Shown here: piece after piece, positions 1 to 9,980 of the stretch
Numbering within the stretch: position 1 is the first letter of the stretch
How the letters are laid out: each line of letters opens with the position of its first letter
Assembly: GCF_021545845.1 (NCBI RefSeq)
Contig: NZ_CP088924.1
Span: 62,001-126,000, forward strand
Reading direction: 5' to 3'
Source: Rhodanobacter thiooxydans
GTDB taxonomy: Bacteria; Pseudomonadota; Gammaproteobacteria; Xanthomonadales; Rhodanobacteraceae
DNA: 64,000 nt
Notes under the pieces: model-generated
What the model was told of the DNA's origin: nothing
The model's database searches: none
Seen by the model: only the letters and a program-made list of their open reading frames with translations
Program-made: the position numbers and the translations under genes

Positions 1-1
1 G

Positions 2-1387
2 GATCAACCCTTCTCCTATGAGGAGCCGCCCAGAGGGCTCCGCGTACCCCCTAACTCACGCGAAGCTGAGCAGGCGGTCATTGGCGGCCTGCTGCTGAGC
101 ACCGAGGCGCTGGATACGATCGCCGGCGTCGTGTCGGCCGACGACTTCTACAGCCGCGACCACCGCATCCTTTTCGAGGCCATCGTCGACCTCAACGAGC
201 AAGGCGCGCCGGCCGACGCGGTCACGCTCTCCGACTGGCTTGGTCGACACCAGCATGCTCGGGGCATCGAACCCAGCTACGTCATTCACCTGGCGAACAT
301 CACGCCCAGCGCCGCGAACATCGTCGCCTATGCGCAGATCGTGCGCGACAAGGCCACACTGCGGCGCCTGGCCGACGTGAGCACCAAGATCACCCAGGAC
401 GCTCTCGCGCCCTATGCCGCCGATGCCGAGGAGATCGTCCAGCAGGCCGAACAGGCCATTTTCAAGATCGCTGAAGGGAACGCCACAGGCAGGAAGGAGA
501 TCCACAGTTCCACGGATGTCTCGAGAGCTGCCTTCCAGGTCCTCGTGCACCGCTACGAAAACCGCGGCCAACTCACGGGCGTCGCCACCGGCTTTGCCGA
601 TCTGGACAAGCTGACGGCCGGCCTGCAACCCAGTGACCTCGTGATCGTCGCGGCGCGCCCCTCCATGGGCAAGACGGCCTTCGCGCTCAATGTCGCCGAG
701 TCCGCGGCCGTCACGAGCAAACGAGCCGTTGTGGTCTTCTCGATGGAGATGTCTGCGTCGCAGCTTGGCCTGCGCCTGATCTCATCCATGGGCCGGATCG
801 ATGCGCAGCACCTGCGTACGGGCGACTTGGCCGAGGAGGACTGGCCCCGCGTCACTGAGGCTGTGAACAAGCTCACCAGCGCCAAGATCTTCATCGACGA
901 CACGCCATCGCTATCGCCGGGCGAGCTGCGATCGCGCGCACGCCGGCTCCACCGCGAACAGGGCGGCTTGGCGCTCATCGTCATCGACTACCTGCAGCTG
1001 ATGCAGGTGCCCGGCAACTCGGAGAATCGCGCGACCGAGATTTCGGAGATCTCCCGCAGCCTCAAGGCGCTGGCCAAGGAACTGAACGTGCCCGTGGTGG
1101 CCCTGTCCCAGCTCAACCGCTCGCTGGAGCAGCGAGCCGATAAGCGGCCGGTCATGTCTGACCTGCGCGAGTCTGGTGCGATCGAGCAGGATGCGGACCT
1201 GATCATGTTCATCTACCGGGACGAGTACTACAACCGCGACTCCGAGGACAAAGGGTTTGCGGAAGTGATCGTAGGCAAGCAGCGCAACGGCCCGACGGAT
1301 ACGGTGAAACTCGCATTCCTGGGGAGATACACTCGCTTTGAGAATGCGCATCGCGGCGCTGAGGACACATTCACCGCCGGCTTCTGA
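2..1387 (+). CDS. dnaB: Replicative DNA helicase DnaB, 5' end outside window
   Basis: Hexameric replicative helicase that unwinds DNA ahead of the fork and binds primase. The frame is open to the left edge and its first residues contain PPNSREAEQAVIGGLLL, the usual DnaB amino-terminal signature, so the gene begins at or just before the window; a GTG at base 131 would cut into the N-terminal domain and is an unlikely start. About 461 codons are visible, close to the normal family length. The RecA-like C-terminal half carries Walker A (RPSMGKT, near codon 220), a Walker B-like IVIDYLQLM stretch and the SGAIEQDAD segment. The next genes are small and unrecognised rather than rpsR/rplI, so this may be an accessory copy on a plasmid or integrative element; that is inference. 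Confidence 0.93.
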   Translation, partial: DQPFSYEEPPRGLRVPPNSREAEQAVIGGLLLSTEALDTIAGVVSADDFYSRDHRILFEAIVDLNEQGAPADAVTLSDWLGRHQHARGIEPSYVIHLANITPSAANIVAYAQIVRDKATLRRLADVSTKITQDALAPYAADAEEIVQQAEQAIFKIAEGNATGRKEIHSSTDVSRAAFQVLVHRYENRGQLTGVATGFADLDKLTAGLQPSDLVIVAARPSMGKTAFALNVAESAAVTSKRAVVVFSMEMSASQLGLRLISSMGRIDAQHLRTGDLAEEDWPRVTEAVNKLTSAKIFIDDTPSLSPGELRSRARRLHREQGGLALIVIDYLQLMQVPGNSENRATEISEISRSLKALAKELNVPVVALSQLNRSLEQRADKRPVMSDLRESGAIEQDADLIMFIYRDEYYNRDSEDKGFAEVIVGKQRNGPTDTVKLAFLGRYTRFENAHRGAEDTFTAGF

Positions 1388-1428
1388 GCGAATCCCCGGC
1401 ATCGTCACGCCAATGGAGAACACATGAC

Positions 1429-1653
1429 ATGGACAAACGCACCGGCGTCCGCATGATTCGTACGCTCCTTGGGGTGTGCGTCGCAGGGCCCTTACTCGTC
1501 GGGGCCTTCGCCGCACCGCGTGTACGGGCCGGACAACAACTCGCAACCGAGGTCATCGGCCGCACACTCGCATGGAAGGTTGGTCCGGCCGGCTTTAACG
1601 TGTCGGTCACAGGTGCAGCGCAGGTCGACCATCGGAGGGGAACGACCGCATGA
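1429..1653 (+). CDS. Small exported hypothetical protein
   Basis: A 74-residue protein I do not recognise. The N-terminus looks like a signal peptide: basic start (MDKRTGVRMIR), hydrophobic stretch TLLGVCVAGPLLVGAFAA and small residues before RVRA. A purine-rich GGAGAA lies upstream of the ATG. Its TGA overlaps the ATG of the next gene (ATGA), suggesting translational coupling and that both are real genes. No function can be inferred. Confidence 0.45.
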   Translation: MDKRTGVRMIRTLLGVCVAGPLLVGAFAAPRVRAGQQLATEVIGRTLAWKVGPAGFNVSVTGAAQVDHRRGTTA

Positions 1654-2222
1654 AGACACCAATGACCTTCGAGGAGGTATACGAGCTTGTCGGCCTGTCG
1701 ATCGACCTCCGCTTGCGCGAAGCCGTTGGCAACGCCCCGCCGTTGAGCGACCACGACGCATGGTTGATTGACCGCACTTCCCACCCTTTCGTTGTCCTCA
1801 ATGATCAAGTTGCAGACGGCATGAGGCGTGCTGGGAGGCGTGGGCGTTCGACCGGGCAGGATCTGCGCGAGTCTCCGTTCTGGCCGCTCCTTGAGCACCG
1901 CTCCAGCTACGTTGAGGCCTACGAGCGGTTGCGCCCCATCGACGTAGACCAGATCTCGTGCGACGTGATTCACGAGCACCTGGTGAATCGCGGGAACACG
2001 GTTCGCTGGAGGGGATGGATCGCCCGAATCGGCTCCGCGTCATTGGTCGATGACGACTACGGGCATCCGACGATGGAGAGAAGTTATCGGGTCTATGACC
2101 CGGCCGGCGCGAAGCACGTTGTTCCCGCATCGACCGACGATCCCTCACAGGACATCTTCATGCTCATGACTGGGTGCGGTGAGCCCGACTGGGTGTCCCC
2201 GTTGGAGAGGGCAACTCTCTGA
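1650..2222 (+). CDS. Hypothetical protein coupled to upstream exported protein
   Basis: A 190-residue soluble protein of unknown function. A strong ribosome-binding site (GGAGGGG) sits 9-10 bases before the ATG, inside the end of the preceding small gene, and the two genes overlap by ATGA. No signal peptide, membrane segment or catalytic motif is evident. The composition is mixed, with acidic clusters (VDDDYGHP; STDDPSQD). A gap of about 130 bases with no obvious gene follows. Confidence 0.55.
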   Translation: MKTPMTFEEVYELVGLSIDLRLREAVGNAPPLSDHDAWLIDRTSHPFVVLNDQVADGMRRAGRRGRSTGQDLRESPFWPLLEHRSSYVEAYERLRPIDVDQISCDVIHEHLVNRGNTVRWRGWIARIGSASLVDDDYGHPTMERSYRVYDPAGAKHVVPASTDDPSQDIFMLMTGCGEPDWVSPLERATL

Positions 2223-2349
2223 CGAGTCCGGCCGCGCCGCACGCGACATGGCTACCTGCTGGCAGAGGCGAGACGGCTTGGGTCAGCCTATTCGGTACCG
2301 CAGAAAACACGCATGCGAGGCACTCGCATGACGGAGACAAGGAGCTGCA

Positions 2350-2673
2350 ATGGCAAATCGCGTAATACGTTTCAAAGCCGCCGCGTTTGGTGACCTGAAA
2401 GTGCTCGGCGCACTCGTCTATGAGGGTGTGGCCGCGAACCTCGTGGATCCCGAAGGCCTCGTCTTCGAGGCCGGCGACGGCACCGGCGAAGAGTTTCCCC
2501 TACTGGTCCCCGCGCTGCGCGCCGGTGGCTTCTCCTACGACCATCACGGTGATGGCGTGAAGTGGGGCGCGGATACCGGGCAGTGGAAGACGCACCGCGC
2601 GTCCACGGGAGAGGACCGCTATCACCACACGGGCATCGGCGATGTGCCGGCGCTGGCCAGCCAGCCGAAGTAG
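2350..2673 (+). CDS. Hypothetical protein, 107 aa
   Basis: Small soluble protein, not recognised. The start has a good ribosome-binding site (AAGGAG, six bases before the ATG). It is rich in Gly and acidic residues, with no signal peptide or membrane segment. It ends five bases before the next gene and is probably co-transcribed with it. The pair may form a small operon of the host-side element. Confidence 0.55.
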   Translation: MANRVIRFKAAAFGDLKVLGALVYEGVAANLVDPEGLVFEAGDGTGEEFPLLVPALRAGGFSYDHHGDGVKWGADTGQWKTHRASTGEDRYHHTGIGDVPALASQPK

Positions 2674-2678
2674 GGCGC

Positions 2679-2990
2679 ATGACGACAGCGATTGATAGCG
2701 AGCTGGCCACTGACATCGCCGAAGCTCTTGAGGTGACGGGCGTGCGTCTTACCGTCGATCAGGTGCGCGAACTGCTCCAAGGCGAGGACGAGCTGGTCGA
2801 CGACCTCGAGGAATCGGGCGTGGACGACACCGAGCTGCGCGGTCAGCTCTCCAACGTCCTGTCCCTGTATCTGCTCGGCGAGCCGTGGCCCACCTATGGC
2901 GACGTTGCGGCCGGGATGGACAACGACGCATTCCTTCGCAGGCTGGCGCAGGCCGCCGCCGAACGCGGATTCGAGATCGTCTCCGAGTAA
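2679..2990 (+). CDS. Hypothetical acidic protein, 103 aa
   Basis: Acidic, mostly helical small protein of unknown function. I chose the ATG five bases after the stop of the previous gene; the frame is open further upstream, but that stretch overlaps the preceding gene. The sequence has paired acidic motifs (GEDELVDDLEESGVDD) and no signal peptide or membrane segment. Confidence 0.5.
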   Translation: MTTAIDSELATDIAEALEVTGVRLTVDQVRELLQGEDELVDDLEESGVDDTELRGQLSNVLSLYLLGEPWPTYGDVAAGMDNDAFLRRLAQAAAERGFEIVSE

Positions 2991-3020
2991 CGACGCGGGC
3001 ATCGCTGCCAGGATCAAGGT

Positions 3021-3623
3021 ATGAAAGAGACAAGACCCAGCAGTGGAACGGGCTGGATATGGCTGGTCGGCATTGTCGTCGCAGTGGGTGTCTTCTGCGG
3101 CGTGGCGGCGATCGTGCCCGGCCCAAGATGCTCCGACGGCACCTCATCGGACGCCATCGGTCGCCGCGGGGCATGCTCCTATCACCGCGGCGTGACATCG
3201 GGGCAGGCGTTCCTCGGAGTCCCCGCGGGCCTGTTCGCCGGCATGGGGACGATTGCGCTGCTTGAGGCGATGCTGGCGCGCGCAGCCGCACGCCGCGAGA
3301 AAGAGGTGGAGCAGCTGTGGGATCAGGCGCGCGCCTCAAGCGCGACCACCAAGGTCGCCGCGCCGCGCCGCGCCGGTGAGGAGCTGGAAGGCTATCTCCG
3401 GCGTGCGATGCTGGCCGGTGGCCTGATCGCGTTCCTGCACCAGGAGGAGGACGGTACCGGCTGGCGCGAACGTACGGTGCGTCCAAGGTGGCTTCAGATG
3501 AGTGAGGTCGCCGGCGAGAGCACCTACTGCCTGGTCGGGGATTGCACCGTCGACGGCCGGCGAGTCTTCGCTCTCTCGCGGATCGATCAGGTGCGCAGCG
3601 TCAGTCCGGCGCCAGCTGGATGA
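3021..3623 (+). CDS. Membrane protein with WYL-like C-terminal domain
   Basis: A 200-residue protein with two predicted membrane segments (about residues 12-31, WIWLVGIVVAVGVFCGVAAI; and about 60-85, GQAFLGVPAGLFAGMGTIAL). A basic/acidic helical linker follows, then a C-terminal block (about 130-195) whose pattern resembles a WYL domain: ERTVRPRWLQ, then YCLVGDC, then RRVFALSRIDQV. WYL domains usually bind ligands or nucleic-acid ends in bacterial transcription regulators and phage-defence proteins; here the domain lacks a helix-turn-helix partner and is attached to membrane helices. The WYL assignment rests on pattern resemblance only. Confidence 0.5.
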   Translation: MKETRPSSGTGWIWLVGIVVAVGVFCGVAAIVPGPRCSDGTSSDAIGRRGACSYHRGVTSGQAFLGVPAGLFAGMGTIALLEAMLARAAARREKEVEQLWDQARASSATTKVAAPRRAGEELEGYLRRAMLAGGLIAFLHQEEDGTGWRERTVRPRWLQMSEVAGESTYCLVGDCTVDGRRVFALSRIDQVRSVSPAPAG

Positions 3624-3685
3624 TCACGCCGGTGGTGACGGCGTAGTATCGGCGCCAGCACAGGGACAGCACAGGGGCAGGGCAG

Positions 3686-4612
3686 ATGAACGTCAGAATG
3701 GTGGCGCTGATACTCGCAGCGCTGACCCTGGGCGGATGTGGCTCCCATTCGCTGTCGGGAACCTACACGGCGAGCGATGCCCACGCCGCCGTGATGCTGC
3801 AGCTGACCGAGGATGCGGATCATCGCCTGATGGGAACGCTGTCCGCCGTGCAGCTCACCCCGCCGGGCGACACCACGCGTGTCGACTTCAGCATCACCGA
3901 TGGAAGCGTGGACGGCCGGAGCAAGTCGATCGCGCTCACGCTCAAGTCCAACGCGATGTTCGGTCAGACGCGGAATGTCAGCGGCGAGGTGACGTCCAGC
4001 GGAATCAACCTGGCGATGCCAGAGGGCCTGCTCCGCCTCTCTTCCGGGACCATGGAGGGATTCGAGCAGTCCTCTCACGCGCTCGAGGTCGCTGGCGCGG
4101 ATCGGAAGCGGGATCTGGCTCAAGAGAGGCGCGCTGCGGATGCTCTGAAGCGGGTCGCCGAGCTGACGCAGGCACTGTCCAGTTACAACGGGCGGATAGC
4201 CGCTAACACCCGCGGTCCTGACGACGTGCGCAAGGAAGAGGAAGGTCTTGTCGCGACCGCGCGGCAGGCGTTGGCGGCCAAGCGCCGCCTCGCAGCAGCG
4301 AATCGAGAGTTCGACTCCTCGCAAGCGGGCTTTCGGGTCGGGCAGCTCGCGTTTCAGTTGAACCTCCTCCGGTTGCAGGTCGAGCAAGACGTGCAGATGG
4401 GACACGAGCACATTCAGGACCTGGACCGCCAGGTAGCGAACAACCCATGCACCACGCAGGCCTCGATCCCCGGCTGTGTCGCGCTCTCCGGCGAACTGGC
4501 CCGGTATCAGTCCACACGCAGCCGAGTGCGAGCGGAGCTGGGGCAGCTCGCGCAGGATTTGGCCACCAACCTACCGGCCATGGGTGCCATCAACAAGGCC
4601 GCTGGAAACTGA
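3686..4612 (+). CDS. Putative lipoprotein with long helical region
   Basis: A 308-residue protein with a lipoprotein signal peptide: the lipobox LGGC puts the lipidated Cys at residue 18. After a beta-rich N-terminal part (to about residue 125), the rest is rich in Ala, Gln, Glu and Arg, with predicted coiled-coil stretches (ALEVAGADRKRDLAQERRAA; the region around 215-245). Cys-Thr-Thr-Gln and Pro-Gly-Cys near residue 255 could form a disulfide. A purine-rich AGGGGCAGGG precedes the ATG. Function unknown; probably periplasm-facing. Confidence 0.55.
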   Translation: MNVRMVALILAALTLGGCGSHSLSGTYTASDAHAAVMLQLTEDADHRLMGTLSAVQLTPPGDTTRVDFSITDGSVDGRSKSIALTLKSNAMFGQTRNVSGEVTSSGINLAMPEGLLRLSSGTMEGFEQSSHALEVAGADRKRDLAQERRAADALKRVAELTQALSSYNGRIAANTRGPDDVRKEEEGLVATARQALAAKRRLAAANREFDSSQAGFRVGQLAFQLNLLRLQVEQDVQMGHEHIQDLDRQVANNPCTTQASIPGCVALSGELARYQSTRSRVRAELGQLAQDLATNLPAMGAINKAAGN

Positions 4613-4748
4613 TGGTGGAGGAGCGCTCCGCACGGACGCCGGGCTTCACGGCCCACTCGCCGGCCAAAGCACAGCCGACGTCGAGTCGTGATCGGACCAG
4701 CAACCGTCCTTCCAATAGACCGCCGATGCGGCCCCGACCGGAACCCTG

Positions 4749-5123
4749 ATGAACGATTCATACCGCATTGAATGGATCCACGGCGGCGGCCATTACGCTG
4801 CGACCTTGCACATCAGCGGCGACGCGCTCAAATCGCTCTCGATCGTCGCGTTCTCGGCGCCAGAAGGCGATTCCAGCGCCCAGTTGATCTTTGCATTTCA
4901 CAATCTTCAGGTGGATGGCGCATGCGTAGACCGGTCTGATAGCGGCGCTACCTTGGTTTGGAAGCCGCCGCTGAGCTGGTTGCAGGCGTGGCTGGTGAGG
5001 GTTGGCCTGCGTACGCGACAACCCGAGCTGGTCGTCTTTGCAGTCCCCATTCCAGCCCACCTGGCCGACCGCCTCATGCGCACCTACGACGTCCCAGCCG
5101 CGCCGCTGTCGCGGCGGAGTTGA
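4749..5123 (+). CDS. Hypothetical protein, 124 aa
   Basis: Unrecognised soluble protein located directly upstream of the rhs gene. There is no strong ribosome-binding site before the ATG and no signal peptide. It contains alternating hydrophobic stretches and a Trp-rich segment (WKPPLSWLQAWLV), suggesting a compact beta-rich fold. The gap between the lipoprotein gene and this ORF (about 135 bases), and that up to the rhs start (about 180 bases), contain nothing I can name. Confidence 0.4.
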   Translation: MNDSYRIEWIHGGGHYAATLHISGDALKSLSIVAFSAPEGDSSAQLIFAFHNLQVDGACVDRSDSGATLVWKPPLSWLQAWLVRVGLRTRQPELVVFAVPIPAHLADRLMRTYDVPAAPLSRRS

Positions 5124-5301
5124 GCGCGGAACACGGATAGGGCAGTCCGGCGAAGGGAAGCCGTCATGCACCTGGGTGCCAGCTCGTCTCGTGCCGAGAA
5201 AAGGGACCCCACCGACGCCCTCCTTTTGCGCGGTGATCAAGGTGGTTGCGCCTTACCGTCTGCGGTGCCGCGCAGTTCAGCGCCCCGCCGTTGGTCCACC
5301 T

Positions 5302-8300
5302 ATGCCGTGCTCCGCTCGCTATCACCGCCCTGTGCACCTTGGGCTTGTCCTTGCTGCATTCCTTGAAACCTGCGGCGCCTCCGCCACAGATCTCCGGTAC
5401 ACCTACGAGGGGCAGAACTTTGCGAGCCTCGGCGCCGCGCAGAGCGCCCTCAGGGAGGCAAATCCCTACTGGAATGACGCGCTCGCGTTATGCAGAGTCT
5501 CCCGCGAAAGCGCAGCCACCGCGCTAACCTACTGCACGTCGCAGCAGATTGGCACTCCGTGGACCAACGTCTACAGGACGCCCTCGTTTACCTCGCTTGC
5601 GTGCGACACCGATGACCCGGGTCTCGGGAGCTACTGCAGCAGCGAGGCAGCCCTTGTCCAGGCCATCACCAGCAGGGTGGTCGACGGCACCACGACGTGC
5701 CTCGTGTCCAGCTCGATCACGGGCACCGCGCCGGCGGCGCCCTACAGCTGGGGCGACAATCCTTATGTCGTCCGCGGCGTGACCCAGTTCCGATACGCCT
5801 CTGGGAGCATGTTCAACCCGGACTCTCCGCGCACGCTCGTGTTGGAGACTCGCACGTGCGGCTCGACCGGCTCGATCTCGAAGCGCTACTACCAGCTGCG
5901 CTGGACCGCGAACCTGACGTGCCCCGCCGGATTCACGCCAGCCACCGGCCCCAGCAGTGCGCAATGGCCCCGTGTATGCAATGGCGGCAGCGTGCTGCTA
6001 CGCAAGCAGTCCCTCGAAAACGTTACGTCGTGCCCGCACACGGACCACCCCTGCGCGCCGGCAACCGGCGAGAAGCTCCTGACTGAGGTGGACTTCACTT
6101 GGCGTGGCCACCCCTTCACGCGGATGTACGCGTCGGGCCACGAGACGCCGGCACAGAGCGGCCTCGGCCCGACGTGGTCGCACGCCTGGACGCTGCGGCT
6201 GACCCCGCCGACCTCGGTGAGCCCGTCCTCGCTCGGGGAGCTGCGCACCGCGCGGAACGACGTGGTGCAGTTCAAATACATCGCGGGCAGCACGTCGGTC
6301 ATGGCCGCCGTTGGAGCGCGCGACCAGGTGCTTCAGCGCGAAACCGACGGTGGGTGGCTGCTCACTACGAACGCCGGCGATGCCATCCGCTTCGACAGCA
6401 CCGGCGCGCTGCGCAGCATGGGGCCGGCCGACGATCCCTCCCAGCAGCTGACCTTCGACGTCGCTGGCGCCCAGATCCTCGCCGCCCACGACGCCACCGG
6501 CCGCTCCCTCACCTTCGTTTACGACCAGGGCATGCTCGCCGGCGTGCGCGACGATGCCGGGGTCGAGCTGGCCACCTACACCTACGACGCCGCGAAGCGC
6601 CTCACGGCGGTTACGTTCCCTGACGGGAAGAGTCGCCAGTACGCCTACGGCGAGGTCGACCACCTGTGCGTGGGGGCGTCCTCCAGCTGCTCTTCTTCCT
6701 TCTTTCAGACCCACCTGACCGGTGTGACCGACGCAGCCGGCCGGCGCGTCCTGGACGCGTCCTACGACGAGTCCGGTCGGGTGGTCGCCAGCATCCAGCC
6801 GGGCGCCAGCACCACGACGCTCACCTATGGCGCGGTGGCTCAGACCGAGGTCACCCAGTCCGGCGAGGGACGCGTCGCGTGGACGTTCTCCAACGACCTG
6901 ATGCGCCGCCCACTCGCGCGCAAGGTCTACGACGGGGCGACGCTCGTCAGCTCGGAGACCTGGACCTATGCGAGCGACAGCTCCTACACGCTCTACACGA
7001 ATCCCGATGGCGTGGTGACGCGCACCACCTACGACGCGCGTGGCCTCGAGCTGACGCGCGTTGAGGCCGAGAGCAAGAACGGCAACACATCCCTGCCGGA
7101 CAAGCGCACCACCGTGACGACCTGGAGCACCGGCACGACCCCCCGTCCGGCGACCGTGACCGTTCAGGACGCCGCCGGCACCGCCGTGCTTCGCTCCGAG
7201 GTCACCTACAACGGGCGCGGCCAGCCGGTGGCGATCACCGTCACCGATCCGCGTACCGCTCGCAGCCGCGAAGAGACGCGGGTCTACTGCGAATCGGGCG
7301 ATGTGGGAAGCGGAGGCTGCGCCGTGGTCGGCCAGCTGCTGGGCACCGAGGCGCCCGGCGGCGGAGTCACCAGCTACGCCTACCGTACGGCGCCGGCGCC
7401 GGGCTGTGCGGCCACCAGCTGCGACTACCGCGCCGGTGACCTGCACCAGATGACCGATGCCGTGGGACACACCCAGTCGATCGACCGCTACGACGCGGCC
7501 GGCCGTCCAATCGCGCTGACCGACGCCAACGGCGTCCAGACAACGCTGAGCTACGACGCGCGCGGGCGCATGCGGGCCACGAACGTTGGCGGCCGCGCCA
7601 CGGCGTTCACCTACGACGCCGGCGGGTTCCTGGCCAGCGTGACAGATGCCGACGGCGTGGTGCTGCACACCACCCACGACGCGCTGGGCCGGCTCACCGA
7701 CGTGCGCGATGGGCTGGGCAACACGATCCACTACACACTCGACGCGGCCGGCGGCCGGGTGAAGGAGGAGGTGCACGACAGCAGCGGCACGCTGAGCCGG
7801 AGCCTCTCCCGCGTGTTCGACGCGCTGGGACACGTCAAGGAGCTGCGCGACGCTCTGGGCCGCACGGTGCAGAGCTACGGCTACGACGCCTCGGGCCGGC
7901 CGACCTCGGCGGTCGACGGCCGCGGCGTGTCGCATCGCTGGAGCTACGATCCGCTGGGCCGTCTGGTGTCGTCCGTGGACGACGTGGGCGGCACCGACGC
8001 CGGCACTGCCAACGCGACCACCAGCATGGCCTACGACGCGCTGAACCAGCTCGTCGGCGTGAGCGACCCGGACGGCCTGCCGACCATCTATGACCGCGAC
8101 GGCCTGGGCAACCTCACCGGCCAGCACAGCCCCGACACCGCGGAATCGGGATTCACCTACGACGATGCGGGCAACCCGCTGACGGCCACCGACGCACGCG
8201 GAATCACCACGACCCGCACGTTCGACGCGCTGGGCCGCGTGCTGACCGAGAGCTACCCGAACGCCGCGGAGAACGCCGTCTACACCTACGACGAACCGGA

Positions 8301-8935
8301 CACGATCACCGGGTGCGCCGCGTCATTGCCGATCGGGCGCCTGACGCGCGTGGTCGAGGCGAGCGGGGTGTCCACGGTCTACTGCTACGACGGGCAGGGC
8401 CAGGTCACGCGCAAGACGCAGACCATCGCCGGCAAAGCCAGCGTCATCGGCTATGCCTACACCCCGGCCGGACGCCTCGCCTCGATCACCTACCCGAGCG
8501 GCGCGCGCGTGGCATACACGCACGACGCGGCGGGGCAGGTGGCCGCGGCGACGTTGCACCCGCCCGGCGGCGGCAATGCGCAGCCGATCGCGACCAACGT
8601 CCACTACGCACCCTTCGGGCCGGTGGCCAGCTACACGCTCGGCAATGGCCAGACCGTCGCCCGCACCTTCGATGCGAACGGCGAAATCGCCGCGGTGACC
8701 AGCGCCGCGGTGGATCTCCAGTTCACCCGCGACGTGCTGGGCAACATCACGGCGCTGTCCGGCGCGGAAACTCGGAAACCTACAGCTACGACGCCCTGCA
8801 GCGGCTGACCGGCGTGCGGGATGCCGCCGGCGCGGTGGTCGAGGCGTACACCTACAACAAGACGGGCGACCGGCTGAGCAAGGCGGGCGCAGGCCTCGCT
8901 GGCGGCACCTACGCCTACGCGCCGGGGACGCACCA
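5302..8935 (+). pseudogene. Rhs/YD-repeat protein, N-terminal fragment (interrupted by transposon, frameshifted)
   Basis: N-terminal three quarters of a large Rhs-family protein, the class that builds a YD-repeat shell around a C-terminal toxin. The ATG at 5302 gives a signal-peptide-like start (VHLGLVLAAFLETCGASA); the start is uncertain because no good ribosome-binding site is seen. From about codon 250 there are dozens of YD repeats (YDAAGRPIALTDANG, YDALNQLVGVSDPDG). Two lesions are visible. First, one base appears to be missing at about 8773-8776: the frame reads GAETR and then goes out of phase, while ETYSYDALQRLTGV continues in another frame. Second, the Tn3-family transposon begins at 8936. 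The downstream part resumes at 54278. Confidence 0.88.
8931..8935. repeat. Target-site duplication, left copy (CACCA)
   Basis: The five bases CACCA directly before the left inverted repeat recur directly after the right inverted repeat at 54273. A 5-bp duplication is typical of Tn3-family transposition. Removing the transposon with one copy gives the codons ACG-CAC-CAC-CTG-GTG, which rejoin the two rhs halves in frame. Confidence 0.93.
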
Positions 8936-8967
8936 GGCTAATTTTGCCCAACCCCCAAAAATGTAAA
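8936..8967 (+). repeat. Left terminal inverted repeat of outer transposon
   Basis: 32 bases, identical to the reverse complement of the right end (54241-54272). The outermost bases are GGCTAATTTTGCCC, not the GGGG start common in Tn3-family repeats, which together with the divergent TnpA suggests a distinct subgroup. Confidence 0.95.
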
Positions 8968-8984
8968 GCGCGTCTTTCGATGTT

Positions 8985-9971
8985 CTAATGTTGCCGGCGT
9001 TTTCGAGGCGGTGCGGGTGTCTGAGTTAACCGAGCTTCTGCGGCTTTCGCCCGGGCTTCGAGCGACTGCACCGCCGTGCCCATCCCTTCCAATTGCCCGC
9101 GAACTGCGGCCAACTCGATGACCATCCGATCCCGCTCTGCGACAGTAGTGGCCAGTGCTTCAAGGCGGATATCACGCTCAGCCAACTCGCGACGATGGCG
9201 CCCTGCATCCAAGCGTAGCTCCGCCAAGCTGGCCTGCTGCTGTTCCAGTCGCTCTCGCGCTTTGGTCAGCTGGTTTTCCGCGCGCCGCTGGCCTTCGCGT
9301 GCGGCGTCGATCTCCTGCAGCATGCGTGCTTGCGCGATCTCCAGTCGCTCATTCGCTTTATCGCGTTCGATCTGGAAAGCCGCATCTCGGCTCGCGATCG
9401 CGGCTTGGAATTCCTCGGCCTGTTCGGTTTGAGCTTGACGGATACGTTCGATCTGTTCAGCCGTCTCGGTCTGCAAGGTGATGAACCTTTGTTGCAGCGC
9501 CTGCCCATCCTGCAGAGCTTGGTTCTTCGCACCCATCTCGGTCTCCACGCGCGCTTGCTGCGCGGCAACTTCATGTCGAAGTGTTTCGCACTGTTCGGTC
9601 AGTGCTGTCGCCATCTCCATGGCATCGGCGCGCGTTTGCAGGGCTGCATTCCGCTGCTGCTCGGCCTCCGCCAAAGCGGTCTCCAAGGCGCCCCGCTGTT
9701 CGGCAAATACCGCTTCGCCCTGCTCGACAGCGGACACCCACAGGGTGCGCATCGCATCGGCCACAGCGGCCGGGAGATCGGCGCCGAGGGCGTCCGCTTT
9801 TGTACGTTCGTCCTTCCACAGCTTCAACTCGTCATTGATCGTCGTGCGGCTGCCCTGCTGGATGGCCGTATAGATCTGGTCGACCGTGATTTCGTGGGGT
9901 CGTTTGCCGCCGACAACGAGCTGGGCAGCGGCTTCGCGGGTACGTTGGCGGGTATCACTGACACGGCTCAT
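8985..9971 (-). CDS. tnpT: TnpT-like KfrA-type coiled-coil protein (outer element copy)
   Basis: A 328-residue protein with an N-terminal KfrA-like DNA-binding region (MSRVSDTRQRTREAAA at the start, then SRTTINDELKLWKDER near residue 45), followed by about 230 residues of uninterrupted coiled coil rich in Ala, Gln, Glu and Arg and a basic tail (RKRRQH). In Tn4651-type elements TnpT assists the TnpS recombinase at the resolution site. It is a clear paralogue of the gene at 10065: the first 90 residues are nearly the same and the coil diverges. I used the start that matches the paralogue; an in-frame ATG lies six bases further upstream. The left repeat of the inner transposon begins ten bases before this start, so its native promoter and any tnpS partner are gone. 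Confidence 0.75.
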   Translation of the reverse strand: MSRVSDTRQRTREAAAQLVVGGKRPHEITVDQIYTAIQQGSRTTINDELKLWKDERTKADALGADLPAAVADAMRTLWVSAVEQGEAVFAEQRGALETALAEAEQQRNAALQTRADAMEMATALTEQCETLRHEVAAQQARVETEMGAKNQALQDGQALQQRFITLQTETAEQIERIRQAQTEQAEEFQAAIASRDAAFQIERDKANERLEIAQARMLQEIDAAREGQRRAENQLTKARERLEQQQASLAELRLDAGRHRRELAERDIRLEALATTVAERDRMVIELAAVRGQLEGMGTAVQSLEARAKAAEARLTQTPAPPRKRRQH

Positions 9972-9980
9972 GGGCATTCT

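Noticed and set aside
5998..8127. Long open frame (709 codons) on the minus strand inside the rhs gene
   Set aside because: High-GC shadow of the YD-repeat coding strand; the composition is Val/Gly/Arg/His-rich with no family pattern, while the plus strand has clear YD repeats.
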